A stretch of DNA of 64,000 bases from an uncultured bacterium (GTDB lineage Bacteria; Bacillota; Clostridia; Lachnospirales; Lachnospiraceae): positions 62,001 through 126,000 of the forward strand of contig CANDBT010000007.1 in the NCBI GenBank assembly GCA_947383005.1. Reading direction: 5' to 3'. The position numbers and the translations under genes are program-made. Below, piece after piece: positions 17,012 to 25,557 of this stretch; position 1 is the stretch's first letter, and each line of letters starts with the position of its first letter. Below the pieces are notes generated by a model that was given only the letters and a program-made list of their open reading frames with translations, searched no databases and was not told where the DNA came from.

Positions 17012-17950
17012 ATGTCTCGGTCATGTATCATTGAAACAAAAGGACTGACTAAAACTTATCACGCAAAACCAGCAGTAGACCATATTGACCTTTGCATTCA
17101 GGAAAATTCCATTTATGGCTTCCTCGGTCCGAACGGCGCCGGAAAAAGCACCACCATGAAAATGCTTCTGGGATTGGTGCCAAAAGACAGTGGTGTCATT
17201 CATATAAATGGACAGGAAATGGAAAAACACAGCCGTGTGGAAATTTTGAAACAAGTAGGTTCACTTATTGAAAGCCCATCCTATTATGGAAATCTGACTG
17301 CCTATGAGAACTTACAGATCAGTTGTATGCTCCGGGGACTTCCTTATCGGGAGATTGACCAAGTGCTATCCATCGTCCGGCTGGACGGACAAAAACGAAA
17401 GAAAACTGCTCATTTCTCTCTTGGCATGAAACAACGTCTGGGATTAGCCAATGCGCTTTTAGGCTTTCCTAAACTGGTACTTTTAGACGAACCCACCAAT
17501 GGACTGGACCCATCCGGCATCCATGAAATGCGGGAATTAATTAAAAGTTTACCCCAACAATATGGCATAACCGTAATGATATCCAGCCATTTGCTCTCGG
17601 AAATGGAGCAGACCGCCAACTATATCGGTATCATCAGTCAAGGAAAACTGATTTTTCAAGACACCTTAACTCTGCTGAAGCTTCGAAGCCGCCGTGGTTT
17701 GCGGCTGCGCACATCTGACCCCCAAAAAACCGTTGCCTTATGTCAAACCTCTCCGTTGGCGGATTTTCTGCATTCGGCAACACTCAATAACCAAGACCAT
17801 CATGTTCTGCTGCCGCTTCTTTCCGATACCCAGCTTTCCCGCCTGCTGAGATACTTTTGGGAACAAAATATTGAAATTTATCGTGTTGAGGAGCAGTCGG
17901 AAAATCTGGAAAATCTATATCTGGATATGGTAAAGGAGACCGGACTATGA
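17012..17950 (+). CDS. Lantibiotic-immunity ABC transporter ATP-binding protein (LanF type)
   Basis: A 312-residue ATPase. Walker A GPNGAGKS is at residues 39-46, the signature FSLGMKQRLG near 134-143 and Walker B LVLLDEPTNGLDP near 153-165. The start of the protein and GSLIESPSYYGNLTAYENL match the bacitracin/lantibiotic export subfamily (BcrA, NisF, SpaF). It has a C-terminal extension of about 90 residues after the ATPase core. The start follows AGGAGG by 7 bp and the stop overlaps the next start (ATGA). With the two permeases it would expel lantibiotics or related cationic peptides from the membrane. No lantibiotic biosynthesis gene is nearby, so this is probably resistance, not producer self-immunity. 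Confidence 0.9.
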   Translation: MSRSCIIETKGLTKTYHAKPAVDHIDLCIQENSIYGFLGPNGAGKSTTMKMLLGLVPKDSGVIHINGQEMEKHSRVEILKQVGSLIESPSYYGNLTAYENLQISCMLRGLPYREIDQVLSIVRLDGQKRKKTAHFSLGMKQRLGLANALLGFPKLVLLDEPTNGLDPSGIHEMRELIKSLPQQYGITVMISSHLLSEMEQTANYIGIISQGKLIFQDTLTLLKLRSRRGLRLRTSDPQKTVALCQTSPLADFLHSATLNNQDHHVLLPLLSDTQLSRLLRYFWEQNIEIYRVEEQSENLENLYLDMVKETGL

Positions 17951-18720
17951 GCATAAAATACGCATCACTAAAAGCAATTTTATTGGAGTGGAAAAAGCTT
18001 CATCACCGCCGTCTTCCACTTCTCTTTTTTCTCGCCTTGATGGCAATTATCCTCTGGACAGTCTGGTGTTCGGAGGATCTAAACAGAAATACCACCAACG
18101 ATCCTTTTGTCTCACTTTATATCAATCTGTTACTGATGAATACTATTTTAATTCCGATAATATTGGCTGCTGCTGCCAGCCGAATGTGTGATATAGAACA
18201 ATTGGGAAATACTTACCCATGGATCTGTACCATCCAAGAGCCCAAACACATTTATTTTGGCAAAGCAGCTATTGGCACAATTTATCTGGCTGTTTTTTGT
18301 CTGCTTCAGGTATTATTTATAACGATGTTCATGTACAAAAAATTTGGCATTATCCCTCAACATAAATTAAATTTATATGCCAATCTCTTTTTAAGCTCTT
18401 TGTGTATTTTTTTGTTTCAATTGAATCTGTCTTTAGGTTCATCCAATCAACTGACGCCCGTTTTTATCAGTATTGGAGGTACTTTTACCGGCTTGTTTGC
18501 CTGGTTTTTAAATCAGTGGCCTCTCCGCTATCTGATTCCCTGGGGATATTACGCAGCGCTTTGCAACGCCGGCTTTTCTTATGACCGAGAAACCCGATAC
18601 ACTACTTGTTACTGGAATTCTTATCCCGTATTTTGGCTGTTTATTCTGATTATTGTAATTATATTTCTTTACCAGCAAGGATGCCGGAGCTTTCTCCGTT
18701 CCATTCGAAAAACAATGTGA
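17947..18720 (+). CDS. Lantibiotic-immunity ABC transporter permease (LanE/MutE type)
   Basis: A 257-residue membrane protein with six predicted helices. The N-terminal LLEWKKLHHRRLPLLF and a WCSED...NPFVSLY-like region are typical of ABC-2-type permeases from lantibiotic immunity operons (MutE/EpiE). It overlaps the ATPase gene by 4 bp. It is the first of two permeases that form the heteromeric membrane part. Confidence 0.85.
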   Translation: MSIKYASLKAILLEWKKLHHRRLPLLFFLALMAIILWTVWCSEDLNRNTTNDPFVSLYINLLLMNTILIPIILAAAASRMCDIEQLGNTYPWICTIQEPKHIYFGKAAIGTIYLAVFCLLQVLFITMFMYKKFGIIPQHKLNLYANLFLSSLCIFLFQLNLSLGSSNQLTPVFISIGGTFTGLFAWFLNQWPLRYLIPWGYYAALCNAGFSYDRETRYTTCYWNSYPVFWLFILIIVIIFLYQQGCRSFLRSIRKTM

Positions 18721-18735
18721 CAAGGAGGTTAATTT

Positions 18736-19467
18736 ATGTTAATTCTACTAGGAAAAGCTCTCTTCTGTGAACGCTTAAAATGCAAAGAAAGTTTAATCTG
18801 GCCAGCTTTTTTATTAATTCCTTTTATTCCGATTTTTATGGGAGCAGGAAATTATCTGAACAATCTGTCCATTCTCCAGTCAGAATGGTATTCCTACTGG
18901 ACGCAAGCCACATTATTTTATACCACCTTCTTTTTCGCTCCGCTAATCGGCGTCTACTGCGCATTTTTATGGCGTTATGAGAACTTTAACCGCTGCCGTA
19001 ACCTGCTATTTACTCATCCGGTACCTTATCCTGTCATCTATCTGTCGAAATTACTGCTTGTATGCCTGCTTTCCTTAATGACTCAGGCTTGGTTTGCCCT
19101 GCTTTTTTTCCTTTCCGGGAAACTTATCGGACTTGAAGGCTTGCCTCCCACAGACATCTGTATATGGATTTTACGCGGGACATTGGGCGCTATGGTTATT
19201 GCTTCCCTGCAGTTTTTCATTGCCTCGGAAACAGCCAGTTTCGCCACGCCCATCGCTTTAGGGCTTATCGGTGGGATCACCGGTTTGCTGGCCGCCAACT
19301 CTTCCTTGGGAATCTTTTGGCCTTATGCCCAGATGCTATTGGGAATGAATTCCAACAAATCGGAAGATATCCTTGGGCAAAAAGATATTCTTTTTCTTCT
19401 TCTCACGGTTTTTTATTCAATTGGGATATATCTTGTTGCTGTTCACAGAGAGGGGAAAAATGGGTGA
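18736..19467 (+). CDS. Lantibiotic-immunity ABC transporter permease (LanG/MutG type)
   Basis: A 243-residue membrane protein with six predicted helices, starting MLILLGKALFCERLKCKES, an opening shared with LanG/MutG permeases. AAGGAGG lies 7 bp before the ATG. It is the last gene of the transporter operon. No terminator is evident directly after it. Confidence 0.85.
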   Translation: MLILLGKALFCERLKCKESLIWPAFLLIPFIPIFMGAGNYLNNLSILQSEWYSYWTQATLFYTTFFFAPLIGVYCAFLWRYENFNRCRNLLFTHPVPYPVIYLSKLLLVCLLSLMTQAWFALLFFLSGKLIGLEGLPPTDICIWILRGTLGAMVIASLQFFIASETASFATPIALGLIGGITGLLAANSSLGIFWPYAQMLLGMNSNKSEDILGQKDILFLLLTVFYSIGIYLVAVHREGKNG

Positions 19468-19661
19468 AAACAGGCGCAATAAAAATCCGTATTCCATAAA
19501 CACCTGCAAGGACATTTTTGACACGGAATTCAAGCAGTTATGCAGCACATGCCGGATATGAGCGCACATTACAAGACACCCTATCCGCTGCAAGCAGACA
19601 TTTCTTCACGTGTATGCTTATAAATATGATTGTTTGAATCCGGATGGCACAGAGATAACCT

Positions 19662-20174
19662 ATGACAACAAAAAACGCAACTTTTCATCAAATCAATACC
19701 AAGCCCAGGCACAGTCCCGTAAAAAAACAACTCTTGATCCGGCAGGTTCAGGAATATTGGGAGGGGTTGGACAAAAAAACAATGCAGAATGTGGCAGAAG
19801 CTTTCGGGCTGTCGCCGCCCACCGCAAAAAAGTACATTCACATGACAGAGACAGAAATACATGGTCTGGATGCACCAGTCAACTACAAAAAGAGGGCTTC
19901 ATCCATGAATGACTGGTTGAATGCTATTTTTAAAATGATGCTTGACGGGCAGGAAAGTGAAACCATCTATTATTGCATTTTGTCACAGCCGGAATTCCGG
20001 GGGAAAGCGGGGCTGGTCGAAAAATACATATACCTGATCGGAAAAAATTTTCCGGACAGGCCAGCCTTCCATAACAACTATCTGACGCAATGTGAAAAAT
20101 CATACTCTTCCAAAAAGGATGCTATTGGCATCGGAATAGATGCCCACCAGTTTGGATGTTGGCAACCGCAGTAG
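19662..20174 (+). pseudogene. Remnant of an ISL3-like transposase (possible)
   Basis: A 170-codon open frame whose middle part (VAEAFGLSPPTAKKYIHM) is a helix-turn-helix resembling the segment inserted in the DDE domain of ISL3-family transposases, followed by NYKKRASSMNDWLNAIFKMM. There is no intact upstream DDE part, no convincing ribosome binding site and no terminal repeats, so this is most likely a decayed fragment. The 190 bp before it hold no recognisable gene. An alternative is a stand-alone DNA-binding protein of unknown role. Confidence 0.45.
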
Positions 20175-20254
20175 GCAACTTCATCGGAACAGCTCCGGTA
20201 TACCAGAAAGCCCCCACATACGCCTTCGCCATCGGCAGCTACATCATTGAATAG
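20156..20254 (+). pseudogene. C-terminal scrap of an unidentified membrane protein
   Basis: An open frame ends ...GTAPVYQKAPTYAFAIGSYIIE at a stop directly followed by a terminator, which suggests the end of a real gene. Its N-terminal part is missing and is in a different frame from the upstream remnant. The family is not recognised. Confidence 0.3.
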
Positions 20255-20279
20255 CCCTCCGAAACGGAAGGCTTATTTT
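20253..20279 (+). terminator. Rho-independent terminator
   Basis: AGCCCTCCG-AAA-CGGAAGGCT with one mismatch, followed by TATTTT. It ends whatever transcript crosses the remnants upstream. Confidence 0.7.
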
Positions 20280-20482
20280 GTATTAAAGTTTGTCCCTTTA
20301 GACAAAAGTAGAGTGCCTGAATCCCTGCCGGATTCGGAGAACGAAGCAGCCCATAAGGAAACCTGCATATGCGTGTTATATTTTGTTTTTCCATTTACCT
20401 GGCATTAGTCATAATTTTGTGAATGTTTCCTTATGGCTCTCCGCCTTTATGGTGGGATATTTGCCTGGAAATCAGCAACAAT

Positions 20483-20523
20483 GTGACTTCGTCACTGAAT
20501 CAAACATTTTCTCCTTGTATAAT
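20483..20523 (+). promoter_or_regulatory. Crp/Fnr-type palindrome and -10 box before the ferredoxin operon
   Basis: GTGAC-TTC-GTCAC occupies 20483-20495 and TATAAT 20518-20523. The palindrome centre lies about 41 bp before the expected transcription start, the class II activator position. A second copy, GTGAC-TAC-GTCAC, lies upstream of the thioredoxin gene, and a Crp/Fnr regulator gene ends this cluster. Confidence 0.6.
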
Positions 20524-20547
20524 AAAAAAAACAAAAGGAGTTTTACC

Positions 20548-20745
20548 ATGACAAAAAAGAAAGCGACTGTCAATATCCGGGAATGCGTTGCCTGCGGATG
20601 CTGCATAAAAGTCTGTCCACGAAACGCGATCACCATTCCCAACGGCATCCATGCGGTCATCAACAGGGAATTATGTGTCGGATGCGGAAAATGTGCAAAA
20701 GAATGCCCCGCAAGTATTATCTCATTGGAGGTGACAGAAAAATGA
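20548..20745 (+). CDS. Small 2[4Fe-4S] ferredoxin
   Basis: A 65-residue soluble electron carrier with two complete cluster motifs, CVACGCCIKVCP and CVGCGKCAKECP. The ATG at 20548 is preceded by AAAGGAG; a longer frame to 20383 is not supported. Its stop overlaps the start of the next gene (ATGA), which encodes a membrane protein of the NapH type, so the two probably form an electron-transfer unit. Confidence 0.9.
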   Translation: MTKKKATVNIRECVACGCCIKVCPRNAITIPNGIHAVINRELCVGCGKCAKECPASIISLEVTEK

Positions 20746-21335
20746 AAGGAAAAAAGAAATGGTATGATTACCTTTGGATTGCCTCACTGACCTACCTGAT
20801 CCTTGGATTTTTTAATATCCTTTTTGCATGGCTGGGGCTTTTCTGCTTTTTTATTCCCCTTGCCATAGCGGTTATAAAAGGCAATAAGGCATACTGTAAC
20901 AAATATTGCGGCAGAGGCCAGCTATTTTCCCTGGTCGGCGGCAGGTTCGGGCTGTCACGGAAAAAGGATATCCCCGGCTGGATGAGATCGGGTTATTTCC
21001 GATATGGATTTTTGATATTCTTCTTTGTAATGTTCTCCCTTATGCTGTGGAACACCTGGCTGGTCTTCGCCGGGGCAAAAAATCTTGGTGCCGTAATAAC
21101 ACTGCTGTGGACATTCAAGCTCCCATGGCATTGGGCTTACCATGGAACCCTGTTTTCTGACGGTGTCGCCCAGTTTGCTTTCGGCTTCTACAGCGTGATG
21201 CTCACCTCCACCGTACTGGGATTTTTGACCATGGCCTTATTCAAACCCCGCTCCTGGTGCGTATACTGCCCCATGGGAACAATGGCACAGCTTATATGCA
21301 AAGCAAAAAACGTGACTACGTCACAGAAACAGTAA
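20742..21335 (+). CDS. Membrane protein with NapH/YccM-like 4Fe-4S-type cysteines
   Basis: A 197-residue inner-membrane protein with about four or five helices. It has NKYCGRGQLFSL near residue 50 and a C-terminal KPRSWCVYCPMGTMAQ, the CxxC(P) arrangement seen in NapH/YccM/RdxA-like iron-sulfur membrane proteins. It lacks the full paired CxxCxxCxxxCP motifs, which may be supplied by the ferredoxin encoded just before. The start is set by the 4-bp overlap and GGAGG upstream. Probably passes electrons across or along the membrane; the acceptor is unknown. Confidence 0.7.
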   Translation: MKGKKKWYDYLWIASLTYLILGFFNILFAWLGLFCFFIPLAIAVIKGNKAYCNKYCGRGQLFSLVGGRFGLSRKKDIPGWMRSGYFRYGFLIFFFVMFSLMLWNTWLVFAGAKNLGAVITLLWTFKLPWHWAYHGTLFSDGVAQFAFGFYSVMLTSTVLGFLTMALFKPRSWCVYCPMGTMAQLICKAKNVTTSQKQ

Positions 21336-21347
21336 GCAGGATATGAT
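21312..21347 (+). promoter_or_regulatory. Second Crp/Fnr-type palindrome, before the thioredoxin gene
   Basis: GTGAC-TAC-GTCAC at 21312-21324 overlaps the end of the NapH-like gene. TATGAT at 21342-21347 is a possible -10 box, placing the palindrome about 35 bp upstream of the start point. Confidence 0.5.
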
Positions 21348-21437
21348 ACACTGCCAACAGATAAAAAGAAACATCCTTCGGGCAAGCACAGCACTTGGCT
21401 CATTGCTCGCGGAAATAAAGAAAGGAAGGTACTGATT

Positions 21438-21746
21438 ATGTCTGTAATTCATGTAAACAAAGACAACTTCGAATCTATAAGAACCAGCGAAAAGCCCGTA
21501 CTCCTGGATTTCTACGCTGATTGGTGCGGCCCCTGCCGCATGATATCCCCCATAGTGGAAGAAATCGCGGAGGAAAACCCGCAGTACCTGATAGGCAAGA
21601 TCAACGTAGACCAGGAACCGGAACTGGCACAGAAATTCCATGTTCTAAGCATCCCCACACTGGCCGTGCTCAAAGGCGGGAACGTCATAAGCCAGTCGGC
21701 AGGCACAAGGCCGAAAGCAGATATCCTCGCCATGTTAAAGGGCTAG
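21438..21746 (+). CDS. trxA: Thioredoxin
   Basis: A 102-residue thioredoxin with the WCGPC redox centre (about residues 30-34), the cis-Pro in SIPTL and the usual ending. It reduces protein disulfides in the cytoplasm. It follows the ferredoxin and NapH-like genes and overlaps tail-to-tail by 12 bp with the Crp/Fnr regulator gene. Whether it is the housekeeping thioredoxin or a dedicated partner of this cluster cannot be told from sequence; the shared palindrome upstream argues for a dedicated one. Confidence 0.93.
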   Translation: MSVIHVNKDNFESIRTSEKPVLLDFYADWCGPCRMISPIVEEIAEENPQYLIGKINVDQEPELAQKFHVLSIPTLAVLKGGNVISQSAGTRPKADILAMLKG

Positions 21747-22406
21747 ATCACGGAGGCGCTTTTTATCAAGGATCGTAACGCCGCCCCTGGAAACCTCCAC
21801 AATCCCTTCACTGGCAAAATATTTCAACATCCGGGATACCACTTCACGGGCAGAACCCATATACCGGGCAATCTGCCCGTGCGTCAACACAATGCTATCC
21901 GAACCAGTCCTGGCTGATTCATCCGAAAGGAAAATTGCCAGACGTTTATCCATACTCATAAACAATACCTGCTGCATCACCCACATCACATCCGAAAAAC
22001 GGCTGACTGCGGTTTCCAACGCAAAGATGCGGATGTCCGGATTCCGTTGCGATACTGCCGCAAAAGCAGACCCGCTGACCACGCAACACTGGCTGTCCTC
22101 CTCCGCATCTACGAATACATCAAATGTGATGGCATCCAGCACACAGGAGGCAGACAACATACACAAATCGCCCCTATGCAGACGATAAAGCGTGATTTCC
22201 TTTCCCTCATCCGACATCATATAAAGACGCAAGCTCCCGGAACGGACGAAAATCACGCCGGAACATTCTTCGCCGTTGTGGATATTCCTTCCCTTCGGAT
22301 AAGTAATCATATGAGAATTTCGGTAGATGTACTCTCTGTCTGCATCGGATATTTTCTCCCAAAAAGGGAAGTTTTCTTTATAAATATTTTCACATTTTGT
22401 TTCCAT
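21735..22406 (-). CDS. Crp/Fnr-family transcriptional regulator
   Basis: A 223-residue regulator: cyclic-nucleotide-binding-like fold at about residues 15-130 (HNGEECSGVIFVRSGSLRLY) and a C-terminal winged helix (LTHGQIARYMGSAREVVSRML). The N-terminus has only scattered Cys, not a clear Fnr four-Cys motif, so the signal is unknown. The recognition helix SAREVVSRML is the usual Crp/Fnr type. It converges on thioredoxin. Two GTGAC-N3-GTCAC palindromes in front of the neighbouring genes are its likely binding sites. Confidence 0.9.
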   Translation of the reverse strand: METKCENIYKENFPFWEKISDADREYIYRNSHMITYPKGRNIHNGEECSGVIFVRSGSLRLYMMSDEGKEITLYRLHRGDLCMLSASCVLDAITFDVFVDAEEDSQCCVVSGSAFAAVSQRNPDIRIFALETAVSRFSDVMWVMQQVLFMSMDKRLAIFLSDESARTGSDSIVLTHGQIARYMGSAREVVSRMLKYFASEGIVEVSRGGVTILDKKRLRDLAL

Positions 22407-22540
22407 TCTCTCATCTTCTTCCACACAGATTAACACATAATAGCATCATAAATCCTTTTGTCATAATCCTGAAACACATTATAAACCACTTTTTGTATAT
22501 TTGCATCTCCCAGACACTCCCGAACTGTATTATTCTGAAT

Positions 22541-23196
22541 TCATATCAAATTCCCCGCCGCCTGAACGGTTACGGATATATTAGACTTCAAGATAAAATG
22601 GTCAATAAACCCGTTTTTTTGATACCAAGCAAATTGGCTGTCTTCCGTCCCGCTCATTAAAACGATATGGATAGAAGGGTTTAGTTTTCGCACCAACTGG
22701 GCAAACTCCAAGCCATTCATCGATGGCATATCATAATCGGTTAGTACATAATCTGTATAGTCCAAGTCATTTTGAAGCTTGGCTAACGCTGCTGCCGCAT
22801 GGTCAAAGCATTCCGCTTTCCATCCATCTTTCTTAAACTTTTTTTCTAAAGCTTTCAGCATGTTCTTATCATCATCCACGATTAATATACGCCCCGGATT
22901 TGCTTTTTTATCACCGCCATTTGCTTTTTGCCCTTTATCCGAATATCCTATTGCCAGATCCTCCTTAAATTTCTGAGGTTCAATCAGCGGAAAATACAAA
23001 TAAAATGATGTCCCGCTTCCCACTTCACTTTCAACTTGTATTTCCCCTCCTGCCGACTTCATCATATTAAAAATTACGGAAAGGCCAAGCCCTGTTCCTT
23101 TTCCACTGCGTTTAGTCGTATAAAAAGGCTCAAAGATTTTGTCTATGGCCTCCTTGCTGATGCCGCATCCCGTATCTGATACAGACAGGCAAACTG
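22541..23196 (-). pseudogene. Hybrid histidine kinase, C-terminal fragment with receiver domain
   Basis: Only the end of a kinase ATPase domain remains (SDTGCGISKEA, FEPFYTTKRSGKGTGLGLSV), followed by a linker and a receiver domain (ILIVDDDKNM, phosphoacceptor in LTDYDMPSMNG). The N-terminal part is gone: at about 23196 the frame meets a truncated response regulator in another frame, as if a deletion joined the two genes. The receiver is cut too; its last codons run into a CCGCCTGAACGGTTAC repeat end, and the expected Lys motif after MSGTED is lost. Not functional as a kinase. Confidence 0.75.
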
Positions 23197-23514
23197 AAAC
23201 GGTTTTGTTAAATAGTCATCAGCTCCAAGACCAAGGCCAATCACTTGATCCATCTCCTCCTGCCGCCCACTAAGCATTAACACTGGTGTCAGAATTCTGT
23301 CTGCCCTGAGTTTTTGCAGAATCATATATCCGTCCATATCCTGCATCATAATATCCAAAATAATCAAGTCGAAATTTTGTTCGCTTATAATTCTTAATGC
23401 TTCCTGTCCGCCGGAAGCTTCCATAACAACCATCCCTTCCCTGACAAACGCAGTCCGCAGGGCCATACGTATGGAAAGTTCTTCATCCACCACCAGAATT
23501 TTTTCCTTTGCCAT
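23197..23514 (-). pseudogene. Truncated OmpR-type response regulator (receiver only)
   Basis: A good start (MAKEKILVVDEELSIR, GGGGAG upstream) leads into a receiver domain with phosphoacceptor LILDIMMQDMDG and a DDYLTKPF end, then breaks off; the frame continues a few codons into kinase DNA and stops at 23143. The DNA-binding domain is missing. With the kinase fragment it marks an internal deletion between a regulator and a hybrid kinase gene. It lies next to a CitMHS transporter gene, which such pairs often control. Confidence 0.75.
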
Positions 23515-23598
23515 ATTGCTGCTCCCCCATTTTTTGTATGGTACATTTGTCTTATGATAAAAACATGATAAGATCTTTTACCGCTTTTTATTAAAATT
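23515..23598. other. Short AT-rich gap
   Basis: Nothing recognisable before the repeat element; it presumably held the promoter of the broken regulator gene. Confidence 0.3.
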
Positions 23599-23748
23599 GT
23601 AACAGTTCAGACGGGTATCTTCTTGCCCGTCTATGCCGGACAAGAAGCGTTGGATGTCCATTCGATGGGGAAAAACAGATAAAAACAGTCTTACAAGCAA
23701 GCTTGACGCCTCTTTTTGTCTGTTTTTCCCCACCGTCTGAACTGTTAC
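23599..23748. repeat. 150-bp MITE-like element with perfect 16-bp inverted ends
   Basis: GTAACAGTTCAGACGG (23599-23614) and CCGTCTGAACTGTTAC (23733-23748) are perfect inverted repeats. Inside are CTTCTTGCCCGTC... /GACAAGAAG, a long AAAAACAGA/TCTGTTTTT-like stem and a core CTTACAAGCAAGCTTGACG. The open frame across it (minus strand, 63 codons) is repeat-derived. It is the best-preserved member of a family also found at 25254, 29382 and 33582. Confidence 0.75.
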
Positions 23749-23807
23749 TAAAAATTATATCGTTTTCCGTTTTTTTGCGCAATGGCTATTTCCCCCACAA
23801 AAAGACA

Positions 23808-23857
23808 ACAGCATCCCATCTTTGTCCATAAACGGTTTCCCGCAGACCGGATGCTGT
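23808..23857 (-). terminator. Terminator after the CitMHS transporter gene
   Basis: Read leftward, ACAGCATCC pairs with GGATGCTGT and is followed by TGTCTTTTTG. Confidence 0.7.
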
Positions 23858-23922
23858 CTATATATTCTTAAAAATCCATTCATGCCTAACACAGCGATTC
23901 AAAAAGGCATTTTAACATTCCT

Positions 23923-25221
23923 TTAAAGCGGAATCACTCCGATAATAACACCGATTACCAGCATGACCAAACTGCTGATCCAGTAAACAGGAATGCTAAA
24001 TTTCATATGATCCTTTAACTCCGTATTGGCAAGCCCAATAGCCAGATATGTAGCAGGAACCAAAGGGCTGACCATCAACGCCAGATTTTTTCCGATTACC
24101 ATGGTCAAAGCCGTATTCAGGGAAGCAACACCGTATGTTTCACCTACCTGCATAACCAGAGGCATGATGCCATAGAAATACGCGTCGGTACCGATACACA
24201 ATCCCAATGGCAAAGCAAGAATACCAAAGATAATATGGATAAAACGACCTAAAAATCCGGGAATAATACCCATAATCGCATTTGCCATAGCAGTCAGCAT
24301 TCCGGTTGCATCAAAAATGCCCACCATTGCGCCGGCACTGAATAATGTTGCCGAAATCATCAACGCCGCAGGAGCATGTTTCTTGATTAATTTATCCTGC
24401 AATTTTAAGTTCGGATAGTTTACCGCCAAAGCCAAACACAAAGCTGCCAAAAAAGCCACATAGCTAGTCACAACGCCTACAGAAAGAACGGCAATCAAAC
24501 AAATCGTCAAAGCCAGGTTGAAAATCAACAATTTAGGTCTGCGAAGTGCAGCTTCCTCGTCTTTTGTTTTCTGATCCGTCTCTACGGCTTCACCTTTTCC
24601 GGCGCCGGTGCCTTGCTTAATAGCCAACATTCCCAAAAAGACGGCAATCACGATGCTGAACACAAATCCGGCTATCTGAACAGGAATTAAAATGTGCCAC
24701 AACTCATTGGCATCCATAGCCAACACCGTTGCCGCCCTGGCTACCGGACCGCCCCACGGAAGCAGATTCATCACCCCCATACATGCCCCTGTCAAACACA
24801 GCAGGATTTTAGAATCGATTTTCATCGCCTTATATACCGGATACAAAGCGGGAATTGTGATCAAAACCGTTGTTGCGGTAGTTCCATCCAAATGAGCGAT
24901 TGTTGCGATTACCGCTGTTGCCACAGTCACGGCGATTACATTATTCCCTGCCTTTTTTACCAGGAAATTTACAATCACATCAAACATACCCGTATCCGAC
25001 ATGACTCCAAAGTAAATGACCGAAAAAATAAATAAGATACCGTTACTTGTAGTTGTCCCGATTCCCTCCTTAATAAAGCTAGCCACTTCTACAGGACCAT
25101 AACCTAAAAGGAGAGCCGCGATTGTCGGCACAATCGTCAATACTACAATTGGTGACATTTTACCTTTCAGAAGCAGAAGCACAATCAATACAATCATCCC
25201 AAATCCAACTAAAGCAATCAT
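23923..25221 (-). CDS. CitMHS-family (citrate-metal or related carboxylate) transporter
   Basis: A 432-residue membrane protein with about 11-12 helices. The stretches GIGTTTSNGILFIFSVIYFGVM, DGTTATTVLITIPALYPVY and MNLLPWGGPVARAA match CitMHS proteins, which import citrate complexed with divalent metal ions by proton symport. It stands alone with its own terminator. The ATG at 25221 follows GAGGGGG. The remains of a regulator and hybrid kinase lie downstream, so its original control may be lost. The substrate could be another carboxylate. Confidence 0.88.
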   Translation of the reverse strand: MIALVGFGMIVLIVLLLLKGKMSPIVVLTIVPTIAALLLGYGPVEVASFIKEGIGTTTSNGILFIFSVIYFGVMSDTGMFDVIVNFLVKKAGNNVIAVTVATAVIATIAHLDGTTATTVLITIPALYPVYKAMKIDSKILLCLTGACMGVMNLLPWGGPVARAATVLAMDANELWHILIPVQIAGFVFSIVIAVFLGMLAIKQGTGAGKGEAVETDQKTKDEEAALRRPKLLIFNLALTICLIAVLSVGVVTSYVAFLAALCLALAVNYPNLKLQDKLIKKHAPAALMISATLFSAGAMVGIFDATGMLTAMANAIMGIIPGFLGRFIHIIFGILALPLGLCIGTDAYFYGIMPLVMQVGETYGVASLNTALTMVIGKNLALMVSPLVPATYLAIGLANTELKDHMKFSIPVYWISSLVMLVIGVIIGVIPL

Positions 25222-25253
25222 TTTTTACCCCCTCTTTTTTTGTATAATTTTAT

Positions 25254-25344
25254 GTAACACTTCAGACGAGTATCTTCTTGCCCGTCTATGCCGGACAAGA
25301 AGCGTCGGATGTCCATCTGTTTTTCCCGCCATCTGAACGGTTAC
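25254..25344. repeat. Short member of the GTAAC...TTCAGACGG repeat family
   Basis: Starts GTAACACTTCAGACGAG and ends CCATCTGAACGGTTAC. The interior keeps the CTTCTTGCCCGTCTATGCCG and GGACAAGAAGCGTCGGATGT segments seen in the 23599 element but lacks its second half. Confidence 0.7.
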
Positions 25345-25486
25345 AATTTTATTATAAGCGTTTCAAATGAATGGATCCTGACTGCTTTCTTACAATCTGT
25401 TAAGATAAATTTATAAGTATCGATAAAGGAATAAGATCGTAGATAGGCAACTGTGCTATTAAGCAGCCTGAGCAATAAAAAACCAC

Positions 25487-25515
25487 TTGACAATTTTTTC
25501 CTTTCGCATTAAAAT
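25487..25515 (+). promoter_or_regulatory. Promoter of the MarR-MATE operon
   Basis: TTGACA (25487-25492), a 17-bp spacer and TAAAAT (25510-25515), near consensus. Confidence 0.75.
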
Positions 25516-25557
25516 GTTAGCATACTTACAATATTTGTGAAGGGACACTCTCAAACT

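Noticed and set aside
23591-23782. Minus-strand 63-codon open frame
   Set aside because: It is read from the MITE-like element at 23599-23748 and shares its peptide with the frame at 33497, so it is repeat-derived.
25537-25557. GTG at 25537 as start of the MarR-type gene
   Set aside because: No ribosome binding site lies before it, while GAAGGGA precedes the ATG at 25558.
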